64,000 bases of DNA from Aquimarina algicola (GTDB taxonomy: Bacteria > Bacteroidota > Bacteroidia > Flavobacteriales > Flavobacteriaceae), in NCBI RefSeq assembly GCF_006443095.1, contig NZ_VFWZ01000007.1:186001-250000 (forward strand). The letters are read 5' to 3'. Shown here piece by piece: positions 45,608-54,728 of the stretch. Every line of letters begins with the position of its first letter. The first letter of the stretch is position 1. Both the position numbers and the translations under genes were made by a program. The notes under the pieces were generated by a model. The model saw only the letters and a program-made list of their open reading frames with translations. It did no database searches and was not told the origin of the DNA.

Positions 45608-46609
45608 TTAGTTAATTACAATTTGTTTATCTTCAATTTTATATTCTAAATCTGTAGATTGTTTTAAAACTTCTAAAACTTTTTCTATACTTTCTTTTAA
45701 ATCTAGATGTCCAGAAAAAGTTTGCTTTTTCAGATCATTATTTTTGATTTCTATTTTGGTATTATAATATCTGGATAGTTTCTTGATAATTACATTCATT
45801 TCTTGTTTCTTAAAAATGAATTTGCCATCTCTCCAAGACATATATTTAGAGACATCTACCTTCTTACTCTTTAAAGTTTTATTTTTATTATCGTAAACAG
45901 CTAATGTTCCAGGAGTAATTTTCAAACTGGATTTTCCAAAAATGGAGTTACCTTGATATTTTATTTCTACACTTCCTTCTTTTAAAGCTGTACTTGTATG
46001 TGCATCATCATGATAACTACTAACATTAAATACTGTACCTAAAACCTTTACGTCATATTCTTTTGTTACTACAAAAAATGGTTTATTCTTATCGTGAGTA
46101 ACATCAAAAATTGCCTCTCCTTCTAAAAAAACTTCTCTCTTATCTCCATTAAAGACAACAGGATAGGTAAGTCTCGATCCTGAATTAATCCAGACTTTGG
46201 TTCCTTCAGCAAGTGTTATTTGAGTTCTTTTGCCATAAGGTACTATAACCGTATTAAAATTATCTTTTGATGATTGTGTTAATTCTTTATTATTAACCTT
46301 AACATTACTACCTGTATTAGAGTATGTAATTAAAGAAGTGTCTTCTTCTATTTTTACTTCTTCATCTTTATTGAATACAAGCTTTATATCTTTTTCTTTA
46401 TCAAAATCCATAGTTGTATTATCAACATATTTTTTGAGTTCAGAAACATTATTCAATTGTATATAATTTAAAGAAAAAACAACAACAATTATTGCTGCAG
46501 CGGCTCCCATCCAATTTCTAATACGTTTTTTCTTTTTTTGAATACGATATTCGGATACAGATGTATTTATTCTAAATTTTAATTTTTTCTTTTCTTCTTC
46601 TGTAAGCAT
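45608..46609 (-). CDS. FecR family anti-sigma factor
   Basis: This 333-residue protein has a short cytoplasmic N-terminus, one membrane segment at about 33-50, a FecR domain at about 120-215 (TQITLAEGTKVWINSGSRLT, then EVFLEGEAIFDVTHDKNKPF), and the C-terminal DUF4974 domain (about 260-333). It holds or activates the ECF sigma factor according to contact with the STN domain of SusC. The gene lies between the sigma and susC genes. Confidence 0.93.
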   Translation of the reverse strand: MLTEEEKKKLKFRINTSVSEYRIQKKKKRIRNWMGAAAAIIVVVFSLNYIQLNNVSELKKYVDNTTMDFDKEKDIKLVFNKDEEVKIEEDTSLITYSNTGSNVKVNNKELTQSSKDNFNTVIVPYGKRTQITLAEGTKVWINSGSRLTYPVVFNGDKREVFLEGEAIFDVTHDKNKPFFVVTKEYDVKVLGTVFNVSSYHDDAHTSTALKEGSVEIKYQGNSIFGKSSLKITPGTLAVYDNKNKTLKSKKVDVSKYMSWRDGKFIFKKQEMNVIIKKLSRYYNTKIEIKNNDLKKQTFSGHLDLKESIEKVLEVLKQSTDLEYKIEDKQIVIN

Positions 46610-46763
46610 TATACAAGATATTTTATATCATTATTACTTATTAGTGGTTATGAATTGATATGAATATGATTCATAAATTCAAATAGTAATTTGTGCTCTA
46701 CATTAATAATAAGTAACAGATTGTAGAAACATAGACAAAATAATTCTTGTTTTTTAGTAAAAA

Positions 46764-47321
46764 TTATTTCATCTCTATTTCACTTCGTAGTTTTTTTACG
46801 GCTCTATAAATAAGAGTTCTAACGGATTCTATAGAAATACCAAGGATTGCGGCTATTTCTTCATAGGATTTTTTTTCGTCAAATTTTAATGAAATTCCTT
46901 TACGCTGTTTAGAAGATAATGATTGAAGCGCACAAGAAAGTTTTGTGTTAATCTCTGTAGATTTTTCAGTTTGGATAATTGATTCTTCCGCAGAAGCATA
47001 AGAAGATTTGATTTCATCTTGCTTATCATCAAAATCGTAAAGTTTTATTTTTGATTTATACTTTCTGTTTATTTTACGTTTTAATGATTTAAAAAGGTAA
47101 AATTTCACGTTATCCGCATTAGAAAGTTTTTTTCGATACTTATAAATATCTAAAAAAAGATCATGAATACAATCCATCACATAGTCTTTATCACTTGTAT
47201 GTTGGATACCAAATTCGTATAGTTGATCTATATACCTATCATATAACTCATTAAAAGCATTAAGATCTCCTAGTTTAATTTTTACCCATAATAAAGAATC
47301 AATTGACTTAACAGATTGCAT
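46764..47321 (-). CDS. ECF-type RNA polymerase sigma factor
   Basis: This 185-residue protein has sigma region 2 (AFNELYDRYIDQLYEFGIQH, then DKDYVMDCIHDLFLDIYKY) and region 4 (YEEIAAILGISIESVRTLIY, then RAVKKLRSE). It belongs to the Bacteroidota family that pairs with FecR and SusC. It probably directs transcription of susCD and perhaps the GH3 gene. It lies 154 bp upstream of fecR and 114 bp after GH3. Confidence 0.94.
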   Translation of the reverse strand: MQSVKSIDSLLWVKIKLGDLNAFNELYDRYIDQLYEFGIQHTSDKDYVMDCIHDLFLDIYKYRKKLSNADNVKFYLFKSLKRKINRKYKSKIKLYDFDDKQDEIKSSYASAEESIIQTEKSTEINTKLSCALQSLSSKQRKGISLKFDEKKSYEEIAAILGISIESVRTLIYRAVKKLRSEIEMK

Positions 47322-47371
47322 TTGAGATAATTTGCATGTTTAAGAATTTCTAAAAAACTGACCTATAATTT

Positions 47372-47400
47372 TAATTGTTTAATAGTTATTTAACAATAAA
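47372..47400 (-). terminator. AT-rich palindrome after the GH3 gene
   Basis: A near-perfect AT-rich palindrome (TTGTTTAAT-AGTT-ATTTAACAA with one mismatch) lies about 40 bp past the GH3 stop. It may act as a weak terminator or transcript end in front of the sigma gene. Confidence 0.35.
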
Positions 47401-47435
47401 ATGATTATAAATATAATTAAAAACAATTATAAGTT

Positions 47436-49700
47436 TTATTCAAATGCAAATTTTTTCTTAAAATTATTTATCATTATCTCAAAATCCCCTTCTTCAACTA
47501 CCCAGTTATTATCCTCATTTACAAACCCTAAGTCATCTTTTGTTATTGTGAATTTTACTGTTTTAGTTTCTCCCGGAGATAATTCTATTTTGGTAAATCT
47601 TTTCAATGATTTCACCTCTGGTGTAATACTTGCGTATACATCTGTTATATATAATTGCACTACTTCTTTTCCTTTTAGGTCTCCTACATTTTTAACATCG
47701 ACTGAAATCACAAGTTCATCTGACTTTGAAATTTTCTCTTTATTAATAGATAGGTTTTTATACTCAAAAGCTGTGTACGATAATCCAAAACCGAATTCAT
47801 ATTGTGGATTGTAGCTTTTTTGATATTCTGCATCATCATTTTGCTCACTATCTCCCAAACTCTCAGTATATTTTCTATTATATTTTTGTAAAGAATTTGA
47901 AAATCTCGGGTAGTTATAAGGTAATTTTCCACTTGGATTTACATCTCCATAAACAACATCTACAATAGCCCTTGCTCCTTCATTTCCTGGAAGGTACGAT
48001 TGTAAAACAGCATGCATATCTTTCTCAAAATCGTTTATTAATCTTGGTCTTCCTTCATTAAGAATTAGTATTACTGGTTTATTAACTTTTGATAATGCTT
48101 TTGCCAATTTAACCTGAGGAGCTGTTATTTTTAACTCATTAATATCACCCGGAGTCTCTGTATAATTATGTTCTCCAAGACACAAAATAATATAATCAAC
48201 TGTACTTGCTAATTTTACTGCTTTTTCAATATCAATCTCCTTTTCAATAGACACTCCCTCTGCAAACGACACATTTTGTTTACCTATCTTATTTTGAAAA
48301 GCTTCTAAAATTGTAAATTTTTCTTGCGCATATTTATCACTATTTTCTCCCTGCCATGTATACGACCATCCTCCATTTAAGTATTTCATACTATTAGCAG
48401 TAGCACCAGTCACTAATATTTTTTTATTCTTTGATATTGGTAGTATACTATTCTCATTCTTTAGCAATGTAATTGATTCTGAAGCAGCTTTATAAGCAAG
48501 TTCAGCCGAAGATTCAGACGCAAAATCGGGATACTTCTTTGGATCTGTTACAGGAGTTATAAATAAATCCAACTCAAACTTTACCTTTAATATTCTACTG
48601 ACTGCATCATCAATTCTCGACATAGGTACTTCTCCATCTTTAACCAGAGCTAATAATTCTTCATAAAATGTGTAATTATCTGGAACCATACTCATATCTA
48701 TTCCTGCTAAAACAGACTTTTTTACAGCTTCTCTCATTGTAGCTGCTACTTTGTGACGGGTATGTAGATAAATAATATCTTGCCAATCTGTCACTACAAT
48801 ACCTGTAAACCCTAATTCTTTTTTGAGTACATCTGTTATTAATTTTTTACTAGCATGGACTGGAACACCATTAATCTCGCCAGAACTTATCATGATACTT
48901 TTTGCTCCTGCTTCTATACTTTTTTTATAAATAGGCAAATCATATTGCCTCAATATCCTTTCAGGAATAATACTTGGTGTTCTATCTTTACCTGTTGTTG
49001 TACTTCCATATCCTATAAAATGTTTAATACATGCTGCTACCCTATCATTATTACCAACATTATCTCCCTGAAAACCTTTGACCATAGCAACTCCCATTTG
49101 CGAAGACAAATACGTATCCTCTCCAAACGACTCCCAAAATCTTGACCAATTAGGGTTTCTAGGAAGATCTAAATCCGGTGAAAACACCCAGGGTATTGAT
49201 GATGCTCTAGTCTCATAAGCAGAGATTGCAGTACATTCTTCTACTAATTCTGTATCCCATGTTGCTGCCATACCAATTTGTTGAGGAAACAATGTTGACC
49301 CTGCTGTATAGTTTGCTCCATGAATTGCATCTATACCATAAATAATCGGAATTTTATTACTTGTTTGATTTGTTTGTTCTAAAATCTCATTTAAGATTTC
49401 GTTCCATCGTTGGGTAGTGGGAGCTCCCGGGTTAGGAACATTAAGTATAGAACCTATTTTATATTTTTGTATTGCTTCTTTTAATTTATTCTTGTCCAAA
49501 ACTCCCGGATTACCTTTTTCTTCTAAAGCTGTAATGGTAATCTGCGTCATTTGCCCTATTTTTTCTTCCAGTGTCATTTTTGACAACAATTCTTTCACCT
49601 TTTCATCAATAGGATCAGCAACAGTTTTTTGTGTTTTTTGTGAAGAAAATGATAAAAACAATATACTGCATATCGCTAGTAGTATTACATGAATTCTCAT
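47436..49700 (-). CDS. Glycoside hydrolase family 3 beta-glucosidase
   Basis: This 754-residue protein has a signal peptide (about 1-20) and the three GH3 parts. The first is a (beta/alpha)8 domain with ACIKHFIGYG (KHF) and the catalytic nucleophile D305 in GIVVTDWQD. The second is a GH3 C domain (NKKILVTGATANSMKYLNGG, then LPYNYPRFSNSL), and the third is a C-terminal fibronectin III-like domain (VDVKNVGDLKGKEVVQLYI, SPGETKTVKFTI). It cleaves beta-linked glucose or related sugars from oligosaccharides such as laminarin or cellodextrins; the linkage cannot be read from sequence. It stands upstream of the sigma-FecR-SusCD genes. Confidence 0.93.
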   Translation of the reverse strand: MRIHVILLAICSILFLSFSSQKTQKTVADPIDEKVKELLSKMTLEEKIGQMTQITITALEEKGNPGVLDKNKLKEAIQKYKIGSILNVPNPGAPTTQRWNEILNEILEQTNQTSNKIPIIYGIDAIHGANYTAGSTLFPQQIGMAATWDTELVEECTAISAYETRASSIPWVFSPDLDLPRNPNWSRFWESFGEDTYLSSQMGVAMVKGFQGDNVGNNDRVAACIKHFIGYGSTTTGKDRTPSIIPERILRQYDLPIYKKSIEAGAKSIMISSGEINGVPVHASKKLITDVLKKELGFTGIVVTDWQDIIYLHTRHKVAATMREAVKKSVLAGIDMSMVPDNYTFYEELLALVKDGEVPMSRIDDAVSRILKVKFELDLFITPVTDPKKYPDFASESSAELAYKAASESITLLKNENSILPISKNKKILVTGATANSMKYLNGGWSYTWQGENSDKYAQEKFTILEAFQNKIGKQNVSFAEGVSIEKEIDIEKAVKLASTVDYIILCLGEHNYTETPGDINELKITAPQVKLAKALSKVNKPVILILNEGRPRLINDFEKDMHAVLQSYLPGNEGARAIVDVVYGDVNPSGKLPYNYPRFSNSLQKYNRKYTESLGDSEQNDDAEYQKSYNPQYEFGFGLSYTAFEYKNLSINKEKISKSDELVISVDVKNVGDLKGKEVVQLYITDVYASITPEVKSLKRFTKIELSPGETKTVKFTITKDDLGFVNEDNNWVVEEGDFEIMINNFKKKFAFE

Positions 49701-49810
49701 AATGAAGTAAATAATATTATTATGGTATTTATAAAATATTCTATTTATCTAGAGTGTGTTTTTCACAAAACATAGACAATTTAAATTCAGTTTTGACATT
49801 ATTTTTCATT

Positions 49811-49846
49811 AAAAAAACCGAATAATAAAAATCATTCGGTTTTTTT
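49811..49846 (-). terminator. Terminator of carB
   Basis: A 13-bp stem (AAAAAAACCGAAT / ATTCGGTTTTTTT) with a 10-nt loop lies 27 bp after the carB stop. The A- and T-tracts make it work in both directions. Confidence 0.85.
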
Positions 49847-49872
49847 GAATTTATAAGATCTTTTATCGAAGA

Positions 49873-52725
49873 CTATTTACTTAGATACATTTTACGTCTT
49901 GAATACAGATCATAAAATTGATCATCTTTAAGATCATCTATAAAGAGAATACTCTCTCCTGTACTTTTCATTTCCGGACCTAACTTCTTATTTACATTAG
50001 GAAACTTATTGAAAGAAAATACTGGTTGTTTGATAGCATACCCCTCTAAGTGTGGTTTGAAATCAAAATCAGTTACTTTTTTAGCACCCAACATAACTTT
50101 GGTTGCATAATTTACATAAGGTTCTCCATATGCTTTTGCTATAAATGGAACTGTTCTAGAAGCTCTTGGGTTTGCTTCTATGATATACACCATATCATCT
50201 TTAATTGCAAACTGTATGTTAATCAAACCAACAGTATTAAGTGCTAGAGCTATTTTATGAGTATGGTCTTTGATCTGTTGCATCACAAACTCTCCTAAAT
50301 TAAATGGAGGTAATGTTGCATTAGAATCACCAGAATGAATTCCGCAAGGCTCAATATGTTCCATAATCCCGATGATATAAACATTCTCGCCATCACATAT
50401 AGCGTCTGCCTCTGCTTCTATTGCACCGTCTAAATAGTGATCCAAAAGGAGTTTATTGTTTGGAATCTTACGAAGTAAATCTACTACATGCTCCTCCAGC
50501 TCTTTTTTATTAATCACAATTTTCATTCCTTGCCCACCCAATACATAAGATGGTCGAACCAAAATCGGAAAATTTAATCGATCTGCTACAGCAAGAGCTT
50601 CGTCTGCAGTTTCTGCTGTATCAAACTCAGGATATGGAATATTATTATTCTTTAATAAAGTAGAAAAACTTCCTCTATCTTCTGCCAAATCCAAAGATTG
50701 ATAACTTGTACCAATAATCTTAATACCATATCGATCTAGCTTCTCTGCAAGTTTCAAAGCTGTTTGCCCTCCTAATTGAACAATTACCCCTTCTGGTTTT
50801 TCATGTCTAATAATGTCATAAATATGTTCCCAGAATACAGGTTCAAAATATAGTTTATCAGCAACATCAAAGTCTGTAGAAACAGTTTCGGGATTACAAT
50901 TAATCATGATTGTCTCATAACCACATTCTGAAGATGCTAACACACCATGAACACAGCAATAATCAAACTCTATTCCCTGACCGATTCGATTAGGCCCCGA
51001 ACCAAGCACAACAATCTTTTTCTTGTCAGACGCTTTACTTTCGTTTGCTATGTATATATCTCCTTCTGGAGTTTCTACTTCTGCTTCAAAAGTTGAATAA
51101 TAATAAGGTGTTTCTGCTTTAAACTCTGCAGCACAAGTATCAACAAGTTTGTAAACCCTCTTAATTCCTAATTCGTCTCTCTTTTGATATATTTCGCTCT
51201 CATAACAGCCTACCATATGTGCTATTTGTCTATCAGCAAAACCTTTCTGCTTTGCTTCCAGAATCAAATCTTTTGTAAGAGACTGTATTGTATATGTAGA
51301 AATTTCTTTTTCTAGATTGTAAAGCTCTTCATACTGTTTCAAGAACCACATATCAATTTTTGTAATCTCATGAATCCTACTTAGAGGGATTCCCATTTGG
51401 ATAGCATCATAAATTACAAAAACTCTATCCCAACTTGCATATGTAAGCTTTTCTATGATCTGATCATAGTCTTTATACCCTTTTCCGTCTGCGCCTAACC
51501 CGTTTCTTTTAATTTCTAGAGATTGAGTTGCTTTATGAAGCGCTTCTTGAAAAGATCTACCTATTGCCATCACTTCTCCAACAGATTTCATCTGAAGACC
51601 AAGTGTGCGATCTGACCCTTCAAATTTATCAAAATTCCAACGTGGTATTTTAACAATAACATAGTCTAATGTTGGTTCAAATAATGCAGAAGTTGATTTA
51701 GTAATCTGATTATCCAACTCATCTAGATTGTAACCAATAGCGAGTTTTGCAGCTATTTTTGCAATTGGATATCCTGTAGCTTTTGATGCTAATGCCGAAG
51801 ACCTTGATACTCTTGGGTTAATTTCGATAGCGATAATATCTTCATTCTCATCAGGGCTCACAGCAAACTGCACGTTACATCCTCCGGCAAAATCACCGAT
51901 GCTTCGCATCATGTGAATTGCCATATCTCTCATTCTCTGATATGTTTTATCGCTAAGTGTCATAGCTGGAGCGACTGTAATAGAATCTCCTGTATGAATC
52001 CCCATAGGGTCCATATTTTCTATGGTACAAATAATAACTACATTATCATTATTATCTCTTAATAGTTCTAATTCATATTCTTTCCAACCAATTAGAGCTT
52101 TATCGATCATCACCTCATGAATGGGTGACACCTCCAGCCCTCTGGTAAGTAGCTTATCAAAGTCTTCTTCTTTATAAACAAATGACGCTCCTGCTCCTCC
52201 TAATGTATAAGAAGCTCTTATTACGAGAGGAAAACCGAACTCCTGAGCAATTTCTTTACCTTTAAGATAAGAGTTAGCAGTTGCCTGAGGCGCCATTGGT
52301 ATTCCTATCTTAAGCATTAATTCTCTAAACTGCTCTCTATCCTCTGTAATATTAATAGCATCGATATCAACACCAATGATTTCTACATCAAAATCTTCCC
52401 AAATCCCTTTTTCATCTGCTTCTATACATAAATTTAATGCCGTTTGACCTCCCATTGTAGGCAAAACAGCATCAATTTGTGGATGTTCTTTAAGAATCTC
52501 AATAATTGATTTTGTATTAAGAGGCTTAAGATATACATGATCTGCCATAGATGGATCTGTCATGATCGTTGCAGGGTTAGAATTAATCAATATTGTTTCT
52601 ATCCCGTCTTCTCTTAATGATCGTAAGGCCTGAGTACCTGAATAATCAAACTCACAAGCTTGTCCAATAATTATAGGCCCTGAACCTATGATAAGTATAC
52701 TTTTTAATTTTTCGTTTTTAGGCAT
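49873..52725 (-). CDS. carB: Carbamoyl-phosphate synthase large subunit (without the allosteric domain)
   Basis: This 950-residue enzyme makes carbamoyl phosphate from glutamine-derived ammonia, bicarbonate and two ATP, for arginine and pyrimidine synthesis. Both ATP-grasp halves are present (IGSGPIIIGQACEFDYSGTQ near the start; GSGPNRIGQGIEFDYCCVHG in the second half; EANPRASRTVPF near 870). It ends at KSTGESILF and FYDLYSRRKMYLSK, about 120 residues earlier than the E. coli protein, so the MGS-like allosteric domain that binds UMP/ornithine is absent. The small subunit gene (carA) is not in this window. Confidence 0.95.
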   Translation of the reverse strand: MPKNEKLKSILIIGSGPIIIGQACEFDYSGTQALRSLREDGIETILINSNPATIMTDPSMADHVYLKPLNTKSIIEILKEHPQIDAVLPTMGGQTALNLCIEADEKGIWEDFDVEIIGVDIDAINITEDREQFRELMLKIGIPMAPQATANSYLKGKEIAQEFGFPLVIRASYTLGGAGASFVYKEEDFDKLLTRGLEVSPIHEVMIDKALIGWKEYELELLRDNNDNVVIICTIENMDPMGIHTGDSITVAPAMTLSDKTYQRMRDMAIHMMRSIGDFAGGCNVQFAVSPDENEDIIAIEINPRVSRSSALASKATGYPIAKIAAKLAIGYNLDELDNQITKSTSALFEPTLDYVIVKIPRWNFDKFEGSDRTLGLQMKSVGEVMAIGRSFQEALHKATQSLEIKRNGLGADGKGYKDYDQIIEKLTYASWDRVFVIYDAIQMGIPLSRIHEITKIDMWFLKQYEELYNLEKEISTYTIQSLTKDLILEAKQKGFADRQIAHMVGCYESEIYQKRDELGIKRVYKLVDTCAAEFKAETPYYYSTFEAEVETPEGDIYIANESKASDKKKIVVLGSGPNRIGQGIEFDYCCVHGVLASSECGYETIMINCNPETVSTDFDVADKLYFEPVFWEHIYDIIRHEKPEGVIVQLGGQTALKLAEKLDRYGIKIIGTSYQSLDLAEDRGSFSTLLKNNNIPYPEFDTAETADEALAVADRLNFPILVRPSYVLGGQGMKIVINKKELEEHVVDLLRKIPNNKLLLDHYLDGAIEAEADAICDGENVYIIGIMEHIEPCGIHSGDSNATLPPFNLGEFVMQQIKDHTHKIALALNTVGLINIQFAIKDDMVYIIEANPRASRTVPFIAKAYGEPYVNYATKVMLGAKKVTDFDFKPHLEGYAIKQPVFSFNKFPNVNKKLGPEMKSTGESILFIDDLKDDQFYDLYSRRKMYLSK

Positions 52726-52771
52726 GTAATATGGTATTGACTTATACTAGAATTTATAGATTAGATATAAA

Positions 52772-52803
52772 AAAAGGCGTTACTCATAAAGTAACACCTT
52801 TAA
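52772..52803 (-). terminator. Terminator of rpmH
   Basis: A hairpin (AAAGGCGTTACT / AGTAACACCTTT with one mismatch) lies 23 bp past the rpmH stop and before the carB start. It separates rpmH and carB transcription. Confidence 0.75.
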
Positions 52804-52825
52804 TATTTTCGAAGCGCATCTATCA

Positions 52826-52984
52826 TTAGTGCTTGTGTCTTAACTCAGATGATACAGATAGTTTCTTTCTTCCTTTAGCTCTTCTACGAGCTAATACTTT
52901 TCTACCATTTGCAGAAGCCATACGCTCTCTGAAACCGTGCTTATTTTTTCTTTTTCTTTTCGATGGTTGAAATGTTCTTTTCAT
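52826..52984 (-). CDS. rpmH: 50S ribosomal protein L34
   Basis: The frame encodes a 52-residue, very basic protein: MKRTFQPSKRKRKNKHGFRE, then RMASANGRKVLARRRAKGRK, then KLSVSSELRHKH. The family signature (KRTFQPS...HGFRxRM) is complete. L34 is a structural protein of the 50S subunit. In many bacteria it is next to rnpA and dnaA, but here its neighbours are carB and a TPR gene. The promoter is at 53060-53089. Confidence 0.97.
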   Translation of the reverse strand: MKRTFQPSKRKRKNKHGFRERMASANGRKVLARRRAKGRKKLSVSSELRHKH

Positions 52985-53059
52985 TGCTATCTATCTTTAT
53001 TTTCTTCTTTGAAATGTCATACTTAACGTTTAGGAAATATCACTTTCCAAAACTGCGGG

Positions 53060-53089
53060 CAAATATACAAAGAGTTTTTACTTTGACAA
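53060..53089 (-). promoter_or_regulatory. Promoter of rpmH
   Basis: On the minus strand TTG (53087-53089), a 19-nt spacer and TATATTTG (53060-53067) match the Bacteroidota consensus. The predicted transcription start is near 53053, with a leader of about 70 nt. Confidence 0.65.
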
Positions 53090-53123
53090 GCGTAATTATC
53101 AATTTATTTTTGATTGTTTTTAT

Positions 53124-53131
53124 TACCTTTG
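53124..53131 (+). promoter_or_regulatory. -7 element of the TPR protein gene
   Basis: TACCTTTG matches TAnnTTTG and lies 29 bp before the ATG at 53160. I see no clear -33 element at the usual distance. Confidence 0.5.
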
Positions 53132-53159
53132 CGCGACATTAAATAAACACTCACTTTTT

Positions 53160-53675
53160 ATGTATAACAAAAATATAAAATTAGTAATAGCAATCATCAT
53201 TTTTGGTGTAGCAATATGGCAAATAATCGAAGGTTATATTGGTAATGGAATCATGTTAATTTTATTATCATCAATTTTTGTGTTTTTGTATTTTAAAAAT
53301 GAAATGATCTTACTGGCCTTTTTAAGGTTACGTAAACAAGATTTTGGTGGAGCAAAAAAATGGTTAGACAAAATTAAAAACCCTGAAAGTGCTCTTACAA
53401 CGAAGCAACAAGGGTATTATAATTATCTTTTGGGTATTATGCTCTCTCAAACCAATATCACACAAGCAGAGAAATATTTAAAAAAGGCTATCAAACTAGG
53501 TTTATCTATGAATCAAGATCTTGCTGTAGCCAAATTAAATCTGGCTGGAATCGCAATGACAAAACGTCGTAAACGTGAAGCTCAGACATTGCTCACGGAA
53601 GCAAAAAAACTAGATAAGCATAATATGCTTAAAGATCAAATTACAATGATGAAACAACAGATGAAAAAGATTTAG
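53160..53675 (+). CDS. Membrane protein with TPR-like repeats
   Basis: This 171-residue protein has two N-terminal membrane segments (about 7-24 and 30-46), followed by about three TPR-like helical pairs (FLRLRKQDFGGAKKWLDKIK, YNYLLGIMLSQTNITQAEKY, LAGIAMTKRRKREAQTLL). It is probably a scaffold on the cytoplasmic side of the inner membrane. It is divergent from rpmH. The family has no named function. Confidence 0.75.
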   Translation: MYNKNIKLVIAIIIFGVAIWQIIEGYIGNGIMLILLSSIFVFLYFKNEMILLAFLRLRKQDFGGAKKWLDKIKNPESALTTKQQGYYNYLLGIMLSQTNITQAEKYLKKAIKLGLSMNQDLAVAKLNLAGIAMTKRRKREAQTLLTEAKKLDKHNMLKDQITMMKQQMKKI

Positions 53676-53824
53676 GCATACTAATTGATCGTAAAAGAAC
53701 GTTTATGAAAGTAGTTAATGTTTATCAAAATAGCTGTCAATTACTTAAGCAATACCATTTTTTGTTTTCGTATAACACTTTTTTGATTACATTATAGTAC
53801 ATTAGCTACTGTAATTTAATTGTA

Positions 53825-54652
53825 ATGAAGAAACTATTAGTTTTAGGAATACTCTTTATATATTTTACTAATTCGTTTGCACAAGAAGAGAGAAAAATAC
53901 CTTTTTCGACTGCAATTTCTGCTCATATCGTAAAATATAATCAAAAGATTGATGCTGCATACAAAGACAATGATTTAGAAAGAGCCGAATCTTTATTTGA
54001 CTCTTTAGTAAGAAATCACCTTAGTGGTACATATATGGATAACTTCAGCGTATATCCTTTAAAAGGAGATCCTATCGCTTTAGAAGATTATGAGAAACCA
54101 ATTTTTCTTATTACATACGCTTCATGGTGTGTTCCCGGAATCGGAGAAATACCTGCTTTAAATGATTTAGTAGATCGATTTCATGATCAAATTGATTTCG
54201 TTGTTTTATTTTGGGATAACAAAGAAAAGCTGAAACAAAAATCGAAAGAATATTCAGAAAATATAAAGCTGGTTCACATCGACGAAAAAACAAATCAAGA
54301 TTCTTATATCATCAATAAATTAAAACATGCACTTGGCTTCCCTATGATGTATTTTATGGACGAAAACAAGAAAATATTAGATATAAGAAAAATAGTAACA
54401 CATCATTCTAGTGAGACGTTGAGTAATTCTTATAATATTCACTTTAATTCCCTTTCAAAAGGAGTTTCTCTTCTAATTGCAGATTTGGACCTTAATGCAA
54501 ATAGTGATTTATCGACAGAAGACACCAAGATTATTAATACTTCAAATGATTCTGGTGATAGAAGAACTGATGAAGAAAGAAGAATAGACGAAGAATATGA
54601 AAAATATAGAAAAGAACGTGACTCTATAAATAACAGAAGAAAAGATAACTAG
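53825..54652 (+). CDS. Thioredoxin-like (TlpA family) protein missing the second active-site cysteine
   Basis: This 275-residue protein has a signal peptide (about 1-19, ending NSFAQ). It has a thioredoxin fold around 70-200 with FLITYASWCVPGIGEIPALN. The usual WCxxC motif is WCVPG (W101-G105), so C102 is present but the resolving cysteine is a glycine. The C-terminal tail (about 235-275) is highly charged and probably disordered (RRTDEERRIDEEYEKYRKER). It may act through a single cysteine, bind mixed disulfides, or have lost redox function. It is likely periplasmic. Confidence 0.75.
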   Translation: MKKLLVLGILFIYFTNSFAQEERKIPFSTAISAHIVKYNQKIDAAYKDNDLERAESLFDSLVRNHLSGTYMDNFSVYPLKGDPIALEDYEKPIFLITYASWCVPGIGEIPALNDLVDRFHDQIDFVVLFWDNKEKLKQKSKEYSENIKLVHIDEKTNQDSYIINKLKHALGFPMMYFMDENKKILDIRKIVTHHSSETLSNSYNIHFNSLSKGVSLLIADLDLNANSDLSTEDTKIINTSNDSGDRRTDEERRIDEEYEKYRKERDSINNRRKDN

Positions 54653-54728
54653 TAAATTATTTTTTACTCCCATTCAACTCTTCATATCTAATTTAACCTA
54701 TATCATCAAAGTCATAAAACAACAAATA

